A stretch of 64,000 nucleotides of DNA from contig NC_066396.1 of assembly GCF_013377495.2 (NCBI RefSeq), positions 4,702,501 through 4,766,500 on the forward strand, in the 5' to 3' direction. Of this stretch, positions 36,700 through 49,600 are shown piece after piece. Source of the stretch: Cygnus atratus. Taxonomy: Eukaryota > Chordata > Aves > Anseriformes > Anatidae. Numbering within the stretch: position 1 is the stretch's first letter; the number at the start of each line of letters is the position of its first letter. The notes under the pieces were generated by a model. The model saw nothing but the letters and a program-made list of their open reading frames with translations, was not told the origin of the DNA and ran no database searches. The position numbers were made by a program, and so were the translations under genes.

Positions 36700-36835
36700 T
36701 GCTAAAGATATAGAGCTGCATAGTGGGTCTTGTTGAAAAGCCTGCATTTATCAGAAAGGATTACTTTCACTGTGTAGGCTGATTGCAAGTTCCAAGGTGA
36801 CTTTTAGAACTAAATTTCCAGAGAGTGCCTTTAGA
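36700..36835 (+). repeat. Diverged duplication, copy B
   Basis: Second copy of the 36225-36372 segment, offset by about 470 bp in direct orientation. Identity looks moderate, with many substitutions and one medium deletion, so the duplication is old. Confidence 0.75.
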
Positions 36836-39165
36836 GTGCCTCTTAAGATGGCAGTCATCCTCAAGTTTACACATCTAAAGTTACTTAACAAATAGTTTCA
36901 TGAATATAGTTTCCCACCGTGCAAAAGACAGGCCACTTCATCCTGTCTATGAACATGACATGAATTGCTCTCAAGAGGGCACTAAAGAAGGAGGTGTATG
37001 AGTTAATTTAAACCAGACACTTGATTTTTAAATAGCTCACATTAGGAAGGTGGACTTTCGACCTGGACAAAAAGACTTTCATGTGTTTAGTGCATCTGTA
37101 CAAACATCCAAAGACATCCAAGGATATATTTTTTTCCAGAAAAGACAGTCTCAAAATATATCATCAGTTTTCAAATATAAGTCTATGTGAACACAGATGC
37201 ACAGCTGACTCCTCATTTTGAAAATTTCTCCACTATATATGGATGATTTTTGTATGTATTGCCTAATCTGAGGAAATATGTTTCATTGCAATGATGTCAC
37301 TCATTAGTTTTGTAAGATCCTTGATGTAGACATACCACATGGCACTGATGAAAACTGTTCTGCTTCAGTGCTGATAGATGGATTCTGTACAGCCCCCATT
37401 CCCTATGGTATGTTGCCTTTGACTGAGCAATATGAGTGCAAAGAGTCCAATCAGAAGTGTTTTGGGGGGATTACTTATAAAACATTTCTAAAGAACTATC
37501 CATGTAAATCCTCATTTCTTATTTAGCTGGCTACTGGCAGGGTGATCTACTATGGATAACAATAGATTTGACCTTTTAGGTATTTTTTCAAATGTGATGT
37601 TTGTGACTATAGGCAAGTCATTTGGTCCACTGTATTTTATTCAGCTGTGACACACAGATAACACTGTGTGCTTATCTCAGAGATGCTGTGTAAAAAATAT
37701 CTGTTCCTGAGTGAGAAGACATACTGAAATGCTATGATTGTGATGGTCAAGGAAAGCGATGGACAGAAAGTTGTTAATCATAAAATGATCAGAATTTTAG
37801 GCCAAATACTCCACAAGAACTTAGTTCTCATTTTAGTATTTTGGTAACATCTCAAAATCGTCTAGCTTGGGATCTTGAAAGCTCTTAGTGTGTCTAAAAT
37901 GATCCTTTCAAATAGTCTCTATTATGTGGAAAATAATAATAATAATAATAATATATATACATATATATATATATCAGACCTGATTTTAGGGGCTGCAATT
38001 ATACAGGATGTTGAAGATGTTGAAAAACAGTTTTCATTAAAAACAGGATATGTGGAACAGGTAAGGTGAAAAGCAGATATTAAGGGGATATATTATCAGT
38101 GGCAATAATACTAAGTCATATAACAACATTTAAAAGGAAATGTCATAGAAGTATCTTCTACAAGCATTAACTAGACATTGAAATTAGAGCTCCTCTGCAA
38201 ACCAGAAAACATCTTATCAGTGGAACACCAAGAATTTAAATGACTTGCTCAATATGCTGACTTTGGTATGGCAAAATCCAGAGCAGGAGGCAAAGCAGGA
38301 GCTCCTTGTCACCCATTTTTAGCAAGCGTTTTGGGACATTATATGCTGTGCTTCTGGCTTGTACTGTGAGCGTTATGGCTTTCACAGCTGACACGGAGTC
38401 CTGTGTGGTCAGCAGATGAGCAAGAGTGTTGAAGGAAATAGAATTGGCATCATGCAGTTTTACTTCCTCATTCTAAATGTTGTTAATTGTTCAGTGGAAA
38501 TGGCAGTTTGGGGTTGGTTGTTCTTTTACCTCTTTTTTTTTTTTTTTTTTTTTTTCAGGAAACATTTGCCATCTCACCTCATATTGGAAGTAAATGGCTT
38601 TTCAGAATTCTTGAAATGAATAAATAAATAAATATATAAAAGTTGTGATTCCCACATAAATGTTTCCTTTAGAGACTATGTTTTATTTAATTTTTATTCA
38701 AAACAACATCTGTTTGTTTGTTTGTTTTAATGCTTATGAACTGCCAAAACAATTCATCTATCTATTTCATAAAGGCTAAATTAAATCCAGGCTTGAGTGC
38801 TTGACTTTCAGAAGTGCAGGTCACTTACTGCTCTGGCTAAAGTAAAAACCACGTTCATGAACTCAACACCTCTGACTCATGAAAATGTTACTTAGAAATG
38901 TTTGCCTTTGTTTTAATAAGTTCATTACAATATTTGCATCCACTGACTGAAAAAAAAAAAAAAGTGCCTTTTAAAGAAGCAGTTAGAAGTTTGTTCTCTT
39001 ATATATTGCTAAATTCAAGCATCAACCCTTCAGAGGCAGTGTGATTTTCATTCAAAATCAATAGAAATTAAAACAAACAGATGGCAAGTGTTAAAAAATA
39101 TTTTCTGGCAAAGGAATTGCTTTTCAGCTGAACAGAAAAATTGGAGACCTTATTTATACTACTTC
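36836..39165. other. AT-rich non-coding DNA
   Basis: No gene is recognised. It contains the (AAT)n(AT)n array at 37932-37975, a 23-base poly(T) at 38533-38555, short AATA/TTTG arrays near 38620 and 38712, and a poly(A) near 38950. Confidence 0.55.
37932..37975 (+). repeat. (AAT)n(AT)n compound microsatellite
   Basis: About seven AAT units pass directly into two AT blocks split by one AC. Confidence 0.92.
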
Positions 39166-39167
39166 TA

Positions 39168-39255
39168 ACTAGGATCTGGTCTTAGAGACCTTCTGTGCTG
39201 CAACTGCCTTCTTCTGAGGTCCTTTCCAATTCTGAACTACTCATATGTGTGAGGA
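39168..39255 (+). mobile_element. Possible short CR1 3'-tail relic
   Basis: The stretch TGAGGTCCTTTCCAATTCTGAACTACTC resembles the CR1 3' UTR end (GAGGTCCCTTCCAACC.GAACTATTC), with TAGGATCTGGTC before it. The match is short and diverged, and no ORF2 sequence is recognisable upstream, so this is tentative. Confidence 0.35.
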
Positions 39256-39374
39256 GAAAAGGACTTTATTTTACTACTGAAATAGGGTAAAATGTTGAAG
39301 GATAATAATTGTAATGTGATTTGGGATTTTTTTTATGCTGAATGTTTTATGTTCATTCTTCCAGTGACAATGCC

Positions 39375-39648
39375 ATATATATATATATATTTATATATAT
39401 ATATGTATAATATATATAATAAATATATATATATATGTATAATATATATAATAAATATATATGTATATTCATAATATTTTCATTATATATAATAAATATA
39501 TTATAAATATTATTTAAATGTATAAATATATAAATTTATATTAATATATAAATAATATATTAGTATATTAATATATTAATTAATAATATATAGTAATATA
39601 TTAATATAAATAAATATATATAATATTATAAATATGTATAATAAATAC
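39375..39648 (+). repeat. AT-satellite-like block (about 275 bp)
   Basis: The block is almost entirely A and T. The left part is (TA)n with GTATAATATATATAATAAAT repeated at a 32-bp period (starting at 39405 and 39437) and decaying rightwards. The rest is a shuffled mix of TAATATAT, TAAATATA and ATTAAT words. It is probably an expanded and degenerated AT microsatellite. It would be prone to cruciform formation. Confidence 0.9.
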
Positions 39649-39863
39649 AGGGAATAAATTAAAGAATTAAAGATTAGATTTTCAAAGTGAAATCGTTTCC
39701 TTCTGAACAAGGTGGCAAGGGATTGAATGTACCCTGTGATTCATTTGATGTTTTCAATGTCCAGAAAGGATGAGATAAACTGCATCCTAGCCTGTCTGTT
39801 CCTAAATCAAACCCAAATCAACCTAAGCTGATTAATACAATCATATAGGTCTGGAGTGTAATC

Positions 39864-39893
39864 TTATATATATATATATATATGTATATGTAT
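39864..39893 (+). repeat. (TA)n microsatellite
   Basis: About ten TA units are followed by TATGTATATGTA. An A-rich stretch with G interruptions lies just after it (39916-39946). Confidence 0.9.
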
Positions 39894-41037
39894 CTATTCA
39901 TCAGCTTAATAATAGAAAAAAAAAAGAAAAAAAAGAAAAAGAAATATTTTACATCCCTGGTGTTTCTCATGCCAGGCATAAGTAAGCACTTAGGGGAAGA
40001 TGGAAAAAAGAAAGATATCCTATTTTAGAATGATATAAAAATTGATAAAACCTGAATCTGATCCTATAAAGGAAGGAATAAGTAAATAAATAATGATAAT
40101 AAGAAAGAAATACAAAAGAAAATGCCATGTCTAGAATACATTATTGACAAGTTTTCCTTAAAATAATGCTCCTAAAAAAAATATCTGATTCACACTAGAC
40201 TGACTCTGGAAATGGCACAGTCTGCTCAGAAAAGAAAGATCCTACTCAAACCTGTAATATAACAGTTTCCAGAATGTTATTGCCAGCTCCACGGGAAATC
40301 TCTGTGGTGCTGACAACTGTAAGGTATCCATGTAAGCTTCTAAATATGGATTTATAAATTTAATTTATTTTTTTTGTTTGTTTTATTCTGTTTTGTTTTG
40401 TTTTATTTATTTATTTATTTATTTTAAAATATCTTCACAATGCTGATATAGATTTGAATTTGTTTCCACAACCAACAGAATAAAATACTTTTTTTTCTTA
40501 CCATTTGTGTTAACAGTTGTTTAAACAGTGATCTGTAAATATTTTCTGCTAGTAATGTTAATTTCTCAGTACAGTTGTTCACTATAATAGTTTTATTAAA
40601 TGCAAATAAACCATGACAGGCAGAAAATAAAAGAGAATATATTCATATAACTTTTCAAGTGAATATCTCTTATTGTTGTCTAAATTTTAAATTTTCAATT
40701 TTCAAAGGCTGAAGCTCTGTTTTAAGATTGCATCAAATATTGAAAGTATGAAGACAAAGGTCTGCCTTACATCAGCCCAATTTGTCTTTGAGGTAAACGC
40801 TGTCCTTCCAGCAGTTTGTTTCATTCATTTTGAAACATCTTTTTACTAGTCATAAGAACAGTCATTCCAGTCCATCTGGTCATTGCCACTAACACCATTA
40901 ACAATGTTTAGAAGTCAGTTAACAAGGGAAGATCTATAAGACTAAGCAAACCCCTGCTGAGAGTTTCAACACACCAAACTCTTAAGAAATTTCAATGCTT
41001 GGAATGCCAAGCTAGTTATTTATATTTCATAGCCATG

Positions 41038-41088
41038 TTTTGTTTTTGTTTGTTTGTTTGTTTGTTTGTTTTGTTTGTTTGTTTGTTC
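41038..41088 (+). repeat. (TTTG)n microsatellite
   Basis: About 12 GTTT units with two irregular spacings. Confidence 0.92.
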
Positions 41089-41734
41089 ATTTTGGTTTGT
41101 TTTCTCCCCCAAGAATTTTGGGGACACAGGTCTCTCCTTTAGTTGACATCAATTTCTAGTACCATCAGCTTCCCATAGCAGAGAGTTCTGCATCTTAACT
41201 TCAGGTTGTGCAAAGATTAAATATCTCTTGTTTCTTCAAAACTTTCCCTCTGCCAGCCTCCTTTGATGATCCTACTTCTTGCTTTGGAAGACACAGTTGT
41301 AGTCTTTCCTCACTCTTGTTCTCCATGCTGTATAGACCTCTATGCTAGTCCTCTTCAGATTCCTCTTTTCAGGCAAAAAATTCATGGACTTCTCAGTGAC
41401 TCCATACATGAAACACATTCTCCACCTTCCATGGCTGGCCACTGTTCTCTGACTGTCCTTGACTGAGATTGTGAGAGTAATCAAATTTTGGGGCACAGAG
41501 GAAATGACACTAATCCAGCACAGCAGTTCCCAGGGGTCTTGCTAGTCTAGTCAAACCCTGCCAGTTCATTCCTGACAGCTGAGAGGATTTTCATCACAGA
41601 TGTTTTTAGTTTGGGGATTGTTATTACACCCAGTGGAAAACTGTTTCACAGACAAATATGCTCCTGCATTAGAACTTTCTCCCCCAAATTCCTTTAATTT
41701 AATTTGCTTCTCTTCAATAAGAAACACTGAGAAG

Positions 41735-41757
41735 AAAAAAAAAAAAAAAAAAAAAAA
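41735..41757 (+). repeat. Poly(A) tract, 23 bp
   Basis: An uninterrupted run of 23 A. No retroposon body is recognised upstream. Confidence 0.9.
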
Positions 41758-42269
41758 GAATAAAACATGTAAAGCAAGATAGGAATTTCCTTCTTAGTTA
41801 TAGCCTAGTCTCTCCATCACTGGGAGAATGAGAGGCAGAACTGTTTCGTTCCACACAAATACGTGCACTCTTTCCTGGGGTTTGAGGACAGATCTGGCAA
41901 TCATAATTGTTTCCTCAGACTGTTTTGTTTCTCTAGCTTGGCTAAAGAAAAGTGGCTACATCTCAACCACAATAGGATATCTCTATTTGTACTCTTGTCA
42001 TGACTCTGAAGTTTGACTGCCATGTACAACAGACACTGATATCAGAGGTTTAATGCGTTAAATACACTGATGATATTATGAGCTTGTACACTGGCAGATG
42101 ATTAAATAGTGTATCAAAAAATGTAGAAATAAAACAGTAATTATTTTTGGTTTTGAAAGGCACAACAATGCACAGCAATGGAAATTGTCCCAAAAGCCAC
42201 TGTTAAATCCTGGGATTTAGACATAAGATAGAAAGATTTATATAGGACTGAGTCATTTTCTTTATGGTC

Positions 42270-42293
42270 TTTTTTTTTTTTTTTTTTTTTTTT
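42270..42293 (+). repeat. Poly(T) tract, 24 bp
   Basis: An uninterrupted run of 24 T, about 25 bp from the 3' end of the old CR1 that follows. The two are probably unrelated, since CR1 does not end in poly(A). Confidence 0.9.
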
Positions 42294-42317
42294 ATCCATA
42301 TGCACTTTTAGGGCACA

Positions 42318-42836
42318 AATCATAGATTCAGGTAAGCTGAAAGGGACTTCTGGAGGTCTCTAGTCCAACCTATCACACAAAGCACATCCAATTAGATGAG
42401 GTTCCTCAGTGCATTGTCCAGTACAGCTTAGACTGTCTCCAGCAGTGGAGATATCTCTATTTGCAGTCTTGCAACTCTAAGCAGCCTTTAAAGTGCTTGA
42501 CCACACTCATCACCATACAGATTTATTCTGTATACCTAACATAACTTCCCACCTTCCAACTTGCAAGTCTGACTCAATCTTTTCAACATTTTCTCACCAC
42601 GTAGTTGCAGAAAGCAGCAAGATATATCATAGCCTTTCCTTAAATCTAAATGAACCCAATTTCCCATTCTCTTTTTGCATCTCCCAAAGTATCTCCTGAT
42701 TACACAGCCCAGGATGCAGCTGGCCACCTTTGCCACATAGGTAAGCTGCTGTCTCCCATTCAATCTCTTGTCCACAAGAACTCCCAGACATTTTTCTGCA
42801 AAGCTGCTTTTTATTCAGTCACCCACCCATCCTGAC
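42318..42836 (-). mobile_element. Old, internally eroded CR1 LINE
   Basis: The plus strand starts AATCATAGATTCAGG and continues GGAGGTCTCTAGTCCAACC, GTGCTTGACCAC, then GCCCAGGATGCAGCTGGCC, TGTCCACAAGAACTCCCAGA and TTTTTCTGCAAAGCTGCTTT. These are recognisable waypoints of the CR1 3' UTR and the ORF2 C-terminus in reverse complement. Spacing between waypoints is shorter than in the intact copies, so internal deletions have occurred. It is the most diverged sizeable CR1 in the window. Confidence 0.8.
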
Positions 42837-45800
42837 AACTAAATATATTGAGACAGATTGCTCCTACAAGCAGCTATTTTTCTCCATAACCTGTAGAGGG
42901 AATCTAGAGTGACTAGCTCATGTGTAGCTATGTACACTGAAGATGTTAAACTTAGGTAAGAGGCATGAGTATGTACCTATAGAGTCTTCCATATTCCTGC
43001 ACTTGGTTGACAAAAGGTTAGATGCTCTGAAGGAGATGTTAATGTTGTTATCTTAGAAATATGGAGAGATACTGTAGAGGGATGTCGATGAGCAAGAAGA
43101 CATAGAAAGCATCGGAAAAGATTGCACGCCTTCTTCAGATCTTAATTAGATTTACATCTGGACATTAAAGTGCTTCCTAGAAACTTAACACAGAGCTAAG
43201 ATTCTAAAAAGAATAGATTATGTTGCCTGTTCTTTGACTGTTTCCTGTGTTGCTTGCAAATAAAACAAAATGCACTTAGAATACACGCAAGTTGCTTATC
43301 TCTGATTTTAAATATTTTTTTACTCCTTAAGAGACAAACTTGCTTATGTGATGGTGATATCAAAAGTAGATAATAAATTAGGGTCAAATAGTGAAAAAAT
43401 ATTTTAATTTTATTTTAACTTCAATTACCCCTCCCTATTTTCCTCAATCTATTGCAAACATTTATTTATTTATTTATTTATTTTCCCAGCTTCTGGCTCA
43501 GAACCAAAGAGGAGTGCATTGAGGAAAGGCAGCCCACTTCCTATTGAAAGCAGCTGGTTTAAGGACTGTCAGACAATTTGCCATCATAAACTTCTACCCT
43601 ACACTTTTGTGAAATTTATTTTTTTCATTCAAAATTACTCTTTAATTTCATGATGTTATAGTGATAATGACAGAACAATAAACTTTTTACATATTCAGCA
43701 GGTTCTTACCTAGCAAAAAATATCTTACACGTCAGTTAAAGCAATAGGCATATATTTTCAATGAAAGATTTTTCCTCCATCTGTTCAGATGGAGCATTTT
43801 CCAACTAAACTATCACCAAGCTTGGTAGATTCAGAAAAAAAAAAAGAAAAGAAAAAAAAGCATTAAAAAAAATACAGTATCGCTTTGTGACTTACTTAGC
43901 TGGGGAACAGATGACTCTACTTCTCACAAGAGAAGAGCTATGTGGGATGTGTCAGTTTAGCAATATAGTGGTCACTTCTTTGGTTTAGATTAATGCATTT
44001 CTTCTTGCTTCTCAATGTAGGACAAGATCAGAAGATATAGAATTCAACCCTCTTCATGACGAAATAAAAGACCATGGTGACTATTACATGGATTTGCCAG
44101 TGCAGGGTGAGTAGTGGAAACATTCTCAAAGTATACATCATTGACATAGATATTTCTTCTACCAAATACACTAGAGCCAGTCCTGTAATCAGAGGTGCAG
44201 AGCAGACAATCCCATCTAGGATAGTGTGGGCAGTTCAGGTGTGTAAGAGTATTCTGTTTCTCGTATGCACCATCAAACACAAGAGGATCTTGCCAGGAAC
44301 ACAGCTGGAAGGGCTGCATGATTTACTGGACAACTTCTCACTTAGCTTGTGGTGTAAGGTAGCACCCAGGAAATGACACGAAATCTGAGCAATGGACAAC
44401 AGTACAAAGTCCCAGAACAACAAATAAACTAAACTCCTGATCCCCCAGTTTGGATCTGGAATTTGGGATCTCTCTCTCTAACGAAAGCATTTGAAAGATT
44501 AGTATTCAAAATTAAGCTAGTTATTTCCTTCTATAATTCACTGAGAAAAACAATTCCAGAGAATCCCAGACATGAAAGATGGATCAAGTATGCCTTCTGG
44601 CATATAACTTCTAGTGTCTTCAGTCAGATAAAATGGTTCCAGCCCAGAAAATAGCTCAAATCAAAAATGTCAAGTGAGTACCTAACAAATTAATCCATAC
44701 TGTCCAAAATTTTGGTTTCTCCTTGGCCTTCATGACCATTTTCATCAATACTTTTGGTATGGATTTGCTTAGACTCTGAGAGGTAACTGTTTTGTAAGGG
44801 ACATGTTTCTTTTGCTGCAGGTCAAAGATTATCTGCTGCTTAAAGTGTTGAACTGACTTGAATGATTTGATCATCAAAACCTACCCAAGATGGAATTAGT
44901 TATTCTCTACTCAGAAAATCAGTGGTGATCGAATCCTTTAGAATTTGCCATCTTGTGGAGATCTGGATCTCACACACATGCAGAATGTAAACTCATATCC
45001 AGAGTACTTCATACTCATTCTAAGTCACCCATGAGAAATAGGTAAGGTTTGGGCAGGGTAATAATATCAGGTACTTAGTGAAAGTGCAACTCCTGGCTGT
45101 CTATATTTATCTCTTAGCATCTAGATTCTTTTGAAAGTTTGGTCCCAATTTCTGGTCTATGTCATGGTTACTAACTCAAAATAAATACCTGAGTCTCAAA
45201 TCCCTGTTGTTTCCATCAGCCTTCCAGGATTATTTTTTTTTTTATATATATATATTTTTTTAACCTGTGTTGCCTAATGTATTAGTGAAAGAAGTTCCAA
45301 AAAAACTACTCTTAACTTCTCTTTTCAATTCAGTGCACTCTTTGCTGTTCTTTCAACCTCTATAATTAATTTGCCTCCTTAAACATCTCTTTATCTTTCA
45401 GCCATGTCTCATACTTTTTAGTTTCCCACTCCTCCCAGTGAAACCCGCACCATTCTGCTATACTGAAGACCTCAAAGCTGAAAGGATAGCCTTAATTTCA
45501 CTTTGCATTGCTTCCCTTTTATAATAATAAACCACCCACAAACACAGGCAAATTTTTGACTTGATTTAAAGCCAGCTCTCTGATGTGTCTCCAGCTTTGC
45601 CTTCTGACTTTGTCTGTGCAGATGTAAATTATTCAGTGAGGGGTGTTGTAGACATGCCTCCTTCATTAACATCAGTGGGATTTGCGAGGCTAAAGGAAAA
45701 TCTACCCTCCCCACAGGCATCTCATGTTGGAAATTTCCACTTTATGGCTGTCTAGTAGAACAATATATCACCATACTCTTCATAACTGTTATTCATTCTC

Positions 45801-48411
45801 CGGAAAGAAAAGACAAAAAAAAAAAAAAAAAGAAGAAGAAGAAGATGTGGTATTCTTTGCATTATACAGATCCTTTACCACAATAAAAAATAAAAAAAAA
45901 TATATGCTTCTGGTAGTGTTTAGCACTCAGTACTGTCAAAATGTGAAAGGCAAAGAAGTGCCCAAAAGTGGGTGTCATTTGTGATGCTGTAATTAATCAC
46001 ACTTAATTGCTTACAGTCTGTGTAGTACCTACTAAGTAATTTTGTAAAACATGGTTAGACCACAGATGTGATCCAGCTGGTGCTTTATACCGTTTCCTAG
46101 ATTTCTCTGCTGAATGGATTTTTTAGTTAAAACACTGACAGCCCACCACCAGTTAATTGTGTGATCCATACCAACACACTATTTGGCCCATGGGCAGTAT
46201 AGTATCATCATTATTGCAAAGCACAGAATAAGGCAGAGACATATACTAACAGTTTGGGACACCCAAATTCATCTGATTCATTTTAATGAAAAACTAGGCC
46301 AGAAAAGCAAACCCAACCATCTGTGCTGCAAAGACATTGAATACTGGAATTTTTTCCCCCTCATTGTCATATTGCTATCTCAGCACATGTGCTAACTTCA
46401 ACCCTTTCCCATAACACATGTGCTTCAGTTGTGATCATTTGGATGCAATTTGGTTTATGCTTCCATTTCCCCCCTGTTGATATGAGTGGGGCGGTTGTTG
46501 TTGCCGTTGGAAATGCTTTGACATCTCTGTCTCAGTTTCTTAATGTTCTTCTGTGTGACCTTGTCCAACCAAATCTAACAGGTACTGGCACACACACTCC
46601 TGACTCGATCTGAAAATATGCACAATTATGTGCTATTCATTTGTGATTTGTAATTGACAGTGCTTAAAAAATATGCATCTAGCTTCCTAATGAAGTAAAC
46701 AAACAGGCAGTGCCCTGCTGCAGAATTTGAGGGTGCAGGAAAAGGCATCTTACATGTTCTTTCATTGCATATTAAACTACTAAACTTGGTGTAGTGCCAA
46801 GTGACCCACCAGTAAATACAAATAAATAAAAAAGATCCCAGTCACATAAAGAAACCAACAACAGTGTGAGAGTCAGCAGCTCTTTCAGTCATTTTTGCCT
46901 GGACTCATTTACCCAAATTTAGGCCCTCAATTTATGTTTTCGGTCTTCCCTGGTTTCCTTTTCTGCCATGAAGAGGGATGAAGATGTCTCTTCTGCATTG
47001 CCAGGACAATGAGCTCCATTCAAGATTTTACTCAGCCTCTGTAAATGCTACTTGCTCTGCATATAGGAGGAGTGTAGGGGGAACAGGCTCCCGATCTAGG
47101 CATCATTTAATGCCTTTGCTTCTGCAGCTTGTGTTCAGAAGAATTAAAGTCTAATCACAAATATAATCAAAAATGTACAACATTTAATGGAAACCCATAG
47201 AGAATTCTCACTCCTTAACAGTGTGGATAGAACAACCTGTGGAGGCAGATCAACCTTGGCCACATCAGTAAGACTTCTATCCAGTGTAAACCTTTGCTAA
47301 TGAAACTTCCCCTCTTCGTGTGTGTAAAAGAATGCTCGTGCATGGCTTTTCATTGGTCTAAGTGGATATATCAGCTCAACTGGCATTAATTCGAGTATCT
47401 CTCCAATTGTTCTAGGCAGACATAACCCTATTATTAAAATTACTATTGGGTTAAAACAAGGAACATGAAACAATGCTGGACACACTGATTCATGCTAATT
47501 GCAATAGCTCTGTTTCTCTTTGTTGAACCAGAGGCATTTGGAAGCTGATATCTGTGCCATTAGCAAATAAGGATGTGCCACAGGGTGAAAACATTTTACA
47601 GGTGCTAAATGGGTGGGCTCAGTGACTATAAAGCACTGTCAAGAGTCGAATAATTTTACTGGATTACTTGGGAAGGGGGGAGAGGGAGAAGAAAAGAAAA
47701 AAAAAGGATGAAATCTAGTTAATGGACAAAATATGGTCATGGTTAAAAAAAATAATGGTAAAGTGATGTCTGTATGTTCCTTCTGTGGTGAGAGGAATAG
47801 TCTATAACACAGTCACATGGATATGGCAGTACTGTGTGAGAAGATATAAGGAATATCCATCATGTATTACATGTTTCCAGAAGCCTCTCCACACTCATTC
47901 AGACATGAATATTTGTGCTTACTTACTAACCTAATAAAGCAGAGCTGTCTTCTGCATTTGTTGAACACCAGTTTTAGTGTTGCATGCTATCTGCAGAAGA
48001 AACTTTTTCTTTATTTCTGTAAATTCTTTTAGTCTGATCTCATTGGGATTTTAGCTGATGAGTAACTATTGCTGGGTTTTGTTTTACAAAAAAAAGCTTT
48101 CTTAAAATGTTTATGGTTAGTAGATTTTAGGGTTTAAAGAGACTAAAGCAACTTTGTAATTTGCTCTCCAGTGTGTCTTCAGCAGAAAAAGTCTGTATCT
48201 ATGCTATCATGTACTTTTGATAGTGGTATACCATACCGTTTAGACAGAGACACCAGAATAGAGACGTGTTCTCACAGCTGGAGCTAAGTGAAATCTCAGC
48301 GATGAACTCCCCACGAACTGCTGCAAAAAAAAAAAAAAAAAAGAATATGGATCAGCTGAAAAAGACAAGTCTGTATATAAAATAAGAATACTTGGATACT
48401 TGGATAAACCC
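42837..48411. other. AT-rich non-coding DNA, no gene seen
   Basis: No gene is recognised. Simple repeats include (TTTA)n at 43463-43483, poly(A) plus (GAA)n at 45815-45845 and poly(A) at 48325-48342. Frames at 44074-44376 (plus, 100 codons) and 44044-44319 (minus, 91 codons) overlap on opposite strands. Neither has a recognisable domain. Confidence 0.55.
45815..45845 (+). repeat. Poly(A) followed by (GAA)n
   Basis: Seventeen A lead into four to five GAA units, a pure polypurine strand. Confidence 0.9.
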
Positions 48412-49600
48412 ATAGAATTATAGAATCATACAATGGCCTGGGTTTCAATCCCCTTGCTGCTCTGGGCAGGGTTGCCAACCACTAAAGCAGGCTGCCCAGA
48501 GCCACATCCAGCCTGGCCGTGAATGCCTGCAGGGATGGGGCATCCACAGCCTCTCTGGGCAACCTGTTCCAGTGCCTCACCACCCTCTGAGTGAAAAACT
48601 TCCTCCTAATTTCTAACCTAAATCTCCTCTGTCTTAGTTTAAAACCATTCCCCCTTGTCCTATCAATACCAACACATGTAAACAGGCATTCCCTCTCCTG
48701 TTTATACACTCCCTTCAAGTACTGGAAGGCCACAATGAGGTCTCCCCAGAGCCTTCTCTTCTCCAAGCTAAACAAGCCCAGTTCCCTTAACCTTTCTTCA
48801 TAGGAGAGGTGCTCCGGCCCTCTGATCATCTTAACAGCCCTCCTCTGTGCCCGTTCCAAGAGTTCCACAGCCTGTTTGTGCTGGGGCCCCAGGCCTGCAC
48901 GCAGTATTCCAGGTGGGGTCTCACAAGAGCAGGGGGACAATCACCTCCCTCTCCCTGCTGCCCACCCCTTTTTCAATGCAGCCCAGGACATAGTTGGCCT
49001 TCCAGGCTGCAAGCACGCACTACTGACTCATATCCAGCTTCTCGTCCAGCAGGATCCTCAAGTCCTTCTCCTCAGGGCTGCTCTCAAGTTCTTCTTCTCC
49101 CAGTCTATGTAAATACCTGGGATTGCTCCAGCCCAAGTGCAACACCTTGCACTTGGCCTTGTTGAACCTCATTAGGTTGTCACGGGCCCACTTCTCCAGC
49201 CTGTCCAGGTCCCTCTGGAGGGCATCCCTTCCCTCTATTGTATTGACTGCACTGCTCAGCTTGGTGTCATCTGCAAACTTGCTGAGGGTACACTCGATTC
49301 TGTCATCTATGTCATTGATAAAGATGTTGAAAAGCACTGGTCCCAAGACCAACCCTTGAGGGACACCACTTTTGACCGGCCTCCACACAGATATACAACT
49401 GCTGACCACAATCCTTTGGCTGCGACCAGACAACCAATTCTTTATCCACCTAACAGTCCGTCCTTCAAATCCATACCTCTCCAATTTAGAGAGAAAAATG
49501 TGGTGAGATACCATATCAAAGGCTTTGCCCAAGTCCAGGTAGATGATATCCATCGCCCTTTCTTCGTCCATCAATGCTGTCACTCCATCATAGAAGGTTC
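48412..49600 (-). mobile_element. CR1 LINE, 5'-truncated (1.2 kb)
   Basis: The 3' end (plus strand ATAGAATCATACAATGGCCTGG) has the ATGGCCTGGGTT-type 3' UTR that I associate with the CR1-F group of galliforms. The element covers the 3' UTR and the second half of ORF2 and stops inside the reverse transcriptase domain. The last recognisable residues correspond to the FYDKVTRLVDEGRAVDVVYLDL region of the complete copy. It lies 0.8 kb from the next CR1 in the same orientation but belongs to a different subfamily, so the two are separate insertions. Confidence 0.95.
48482..49598 (-). pseudogene. CR1 ORF2 remnant (reverse transcriptase half)
   Basis: Two frames together cover the RT palm and the C-terminus. 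The upstream frame (49598 to 49020) keeps YLDLGKAFD, SGVPQGLVLGPVLFNIFINDI and KFADDTKL, including the FADD catalytic pair. It ends at a TAG within DMSQ-stop-C, where related copies have glutamine; CAG to TAG is a C-to-T change. The frame then reads on without protein similarity loss to about 48940, where a deletion shifts it. The downstream frame (about 48940 to 48482) keeps LLERAQRRAVKMIRGPEHLSYEERL, LGLFSLEKRRLWGDLI and HWNRLPREAVDAPSL. The 5' truncation removes the endonuclease, so this is a dead fragment. Confidence 0.92.

Larger units (their letters stand above)
39950..42317. other. AT-rich non-coding DNA with simple repeats
   Basis: No gene is recognised. It contains TTTTA/TTTTG/TTTA repeats at 40362-40423, a (TTTG)n array at 41038-41088, a 23-base poly(A) at 41735-41757 and a 24-base poly(T) at 42270-42293. 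Confidence 0.55.

Noticed and set aside
44044..44376. Overlapping 91- and 100-codon frames on opposite strands
   Set aside because: Opposite-strand open frames in the same sequence suggest chance lack of stops, and no domain is visible.
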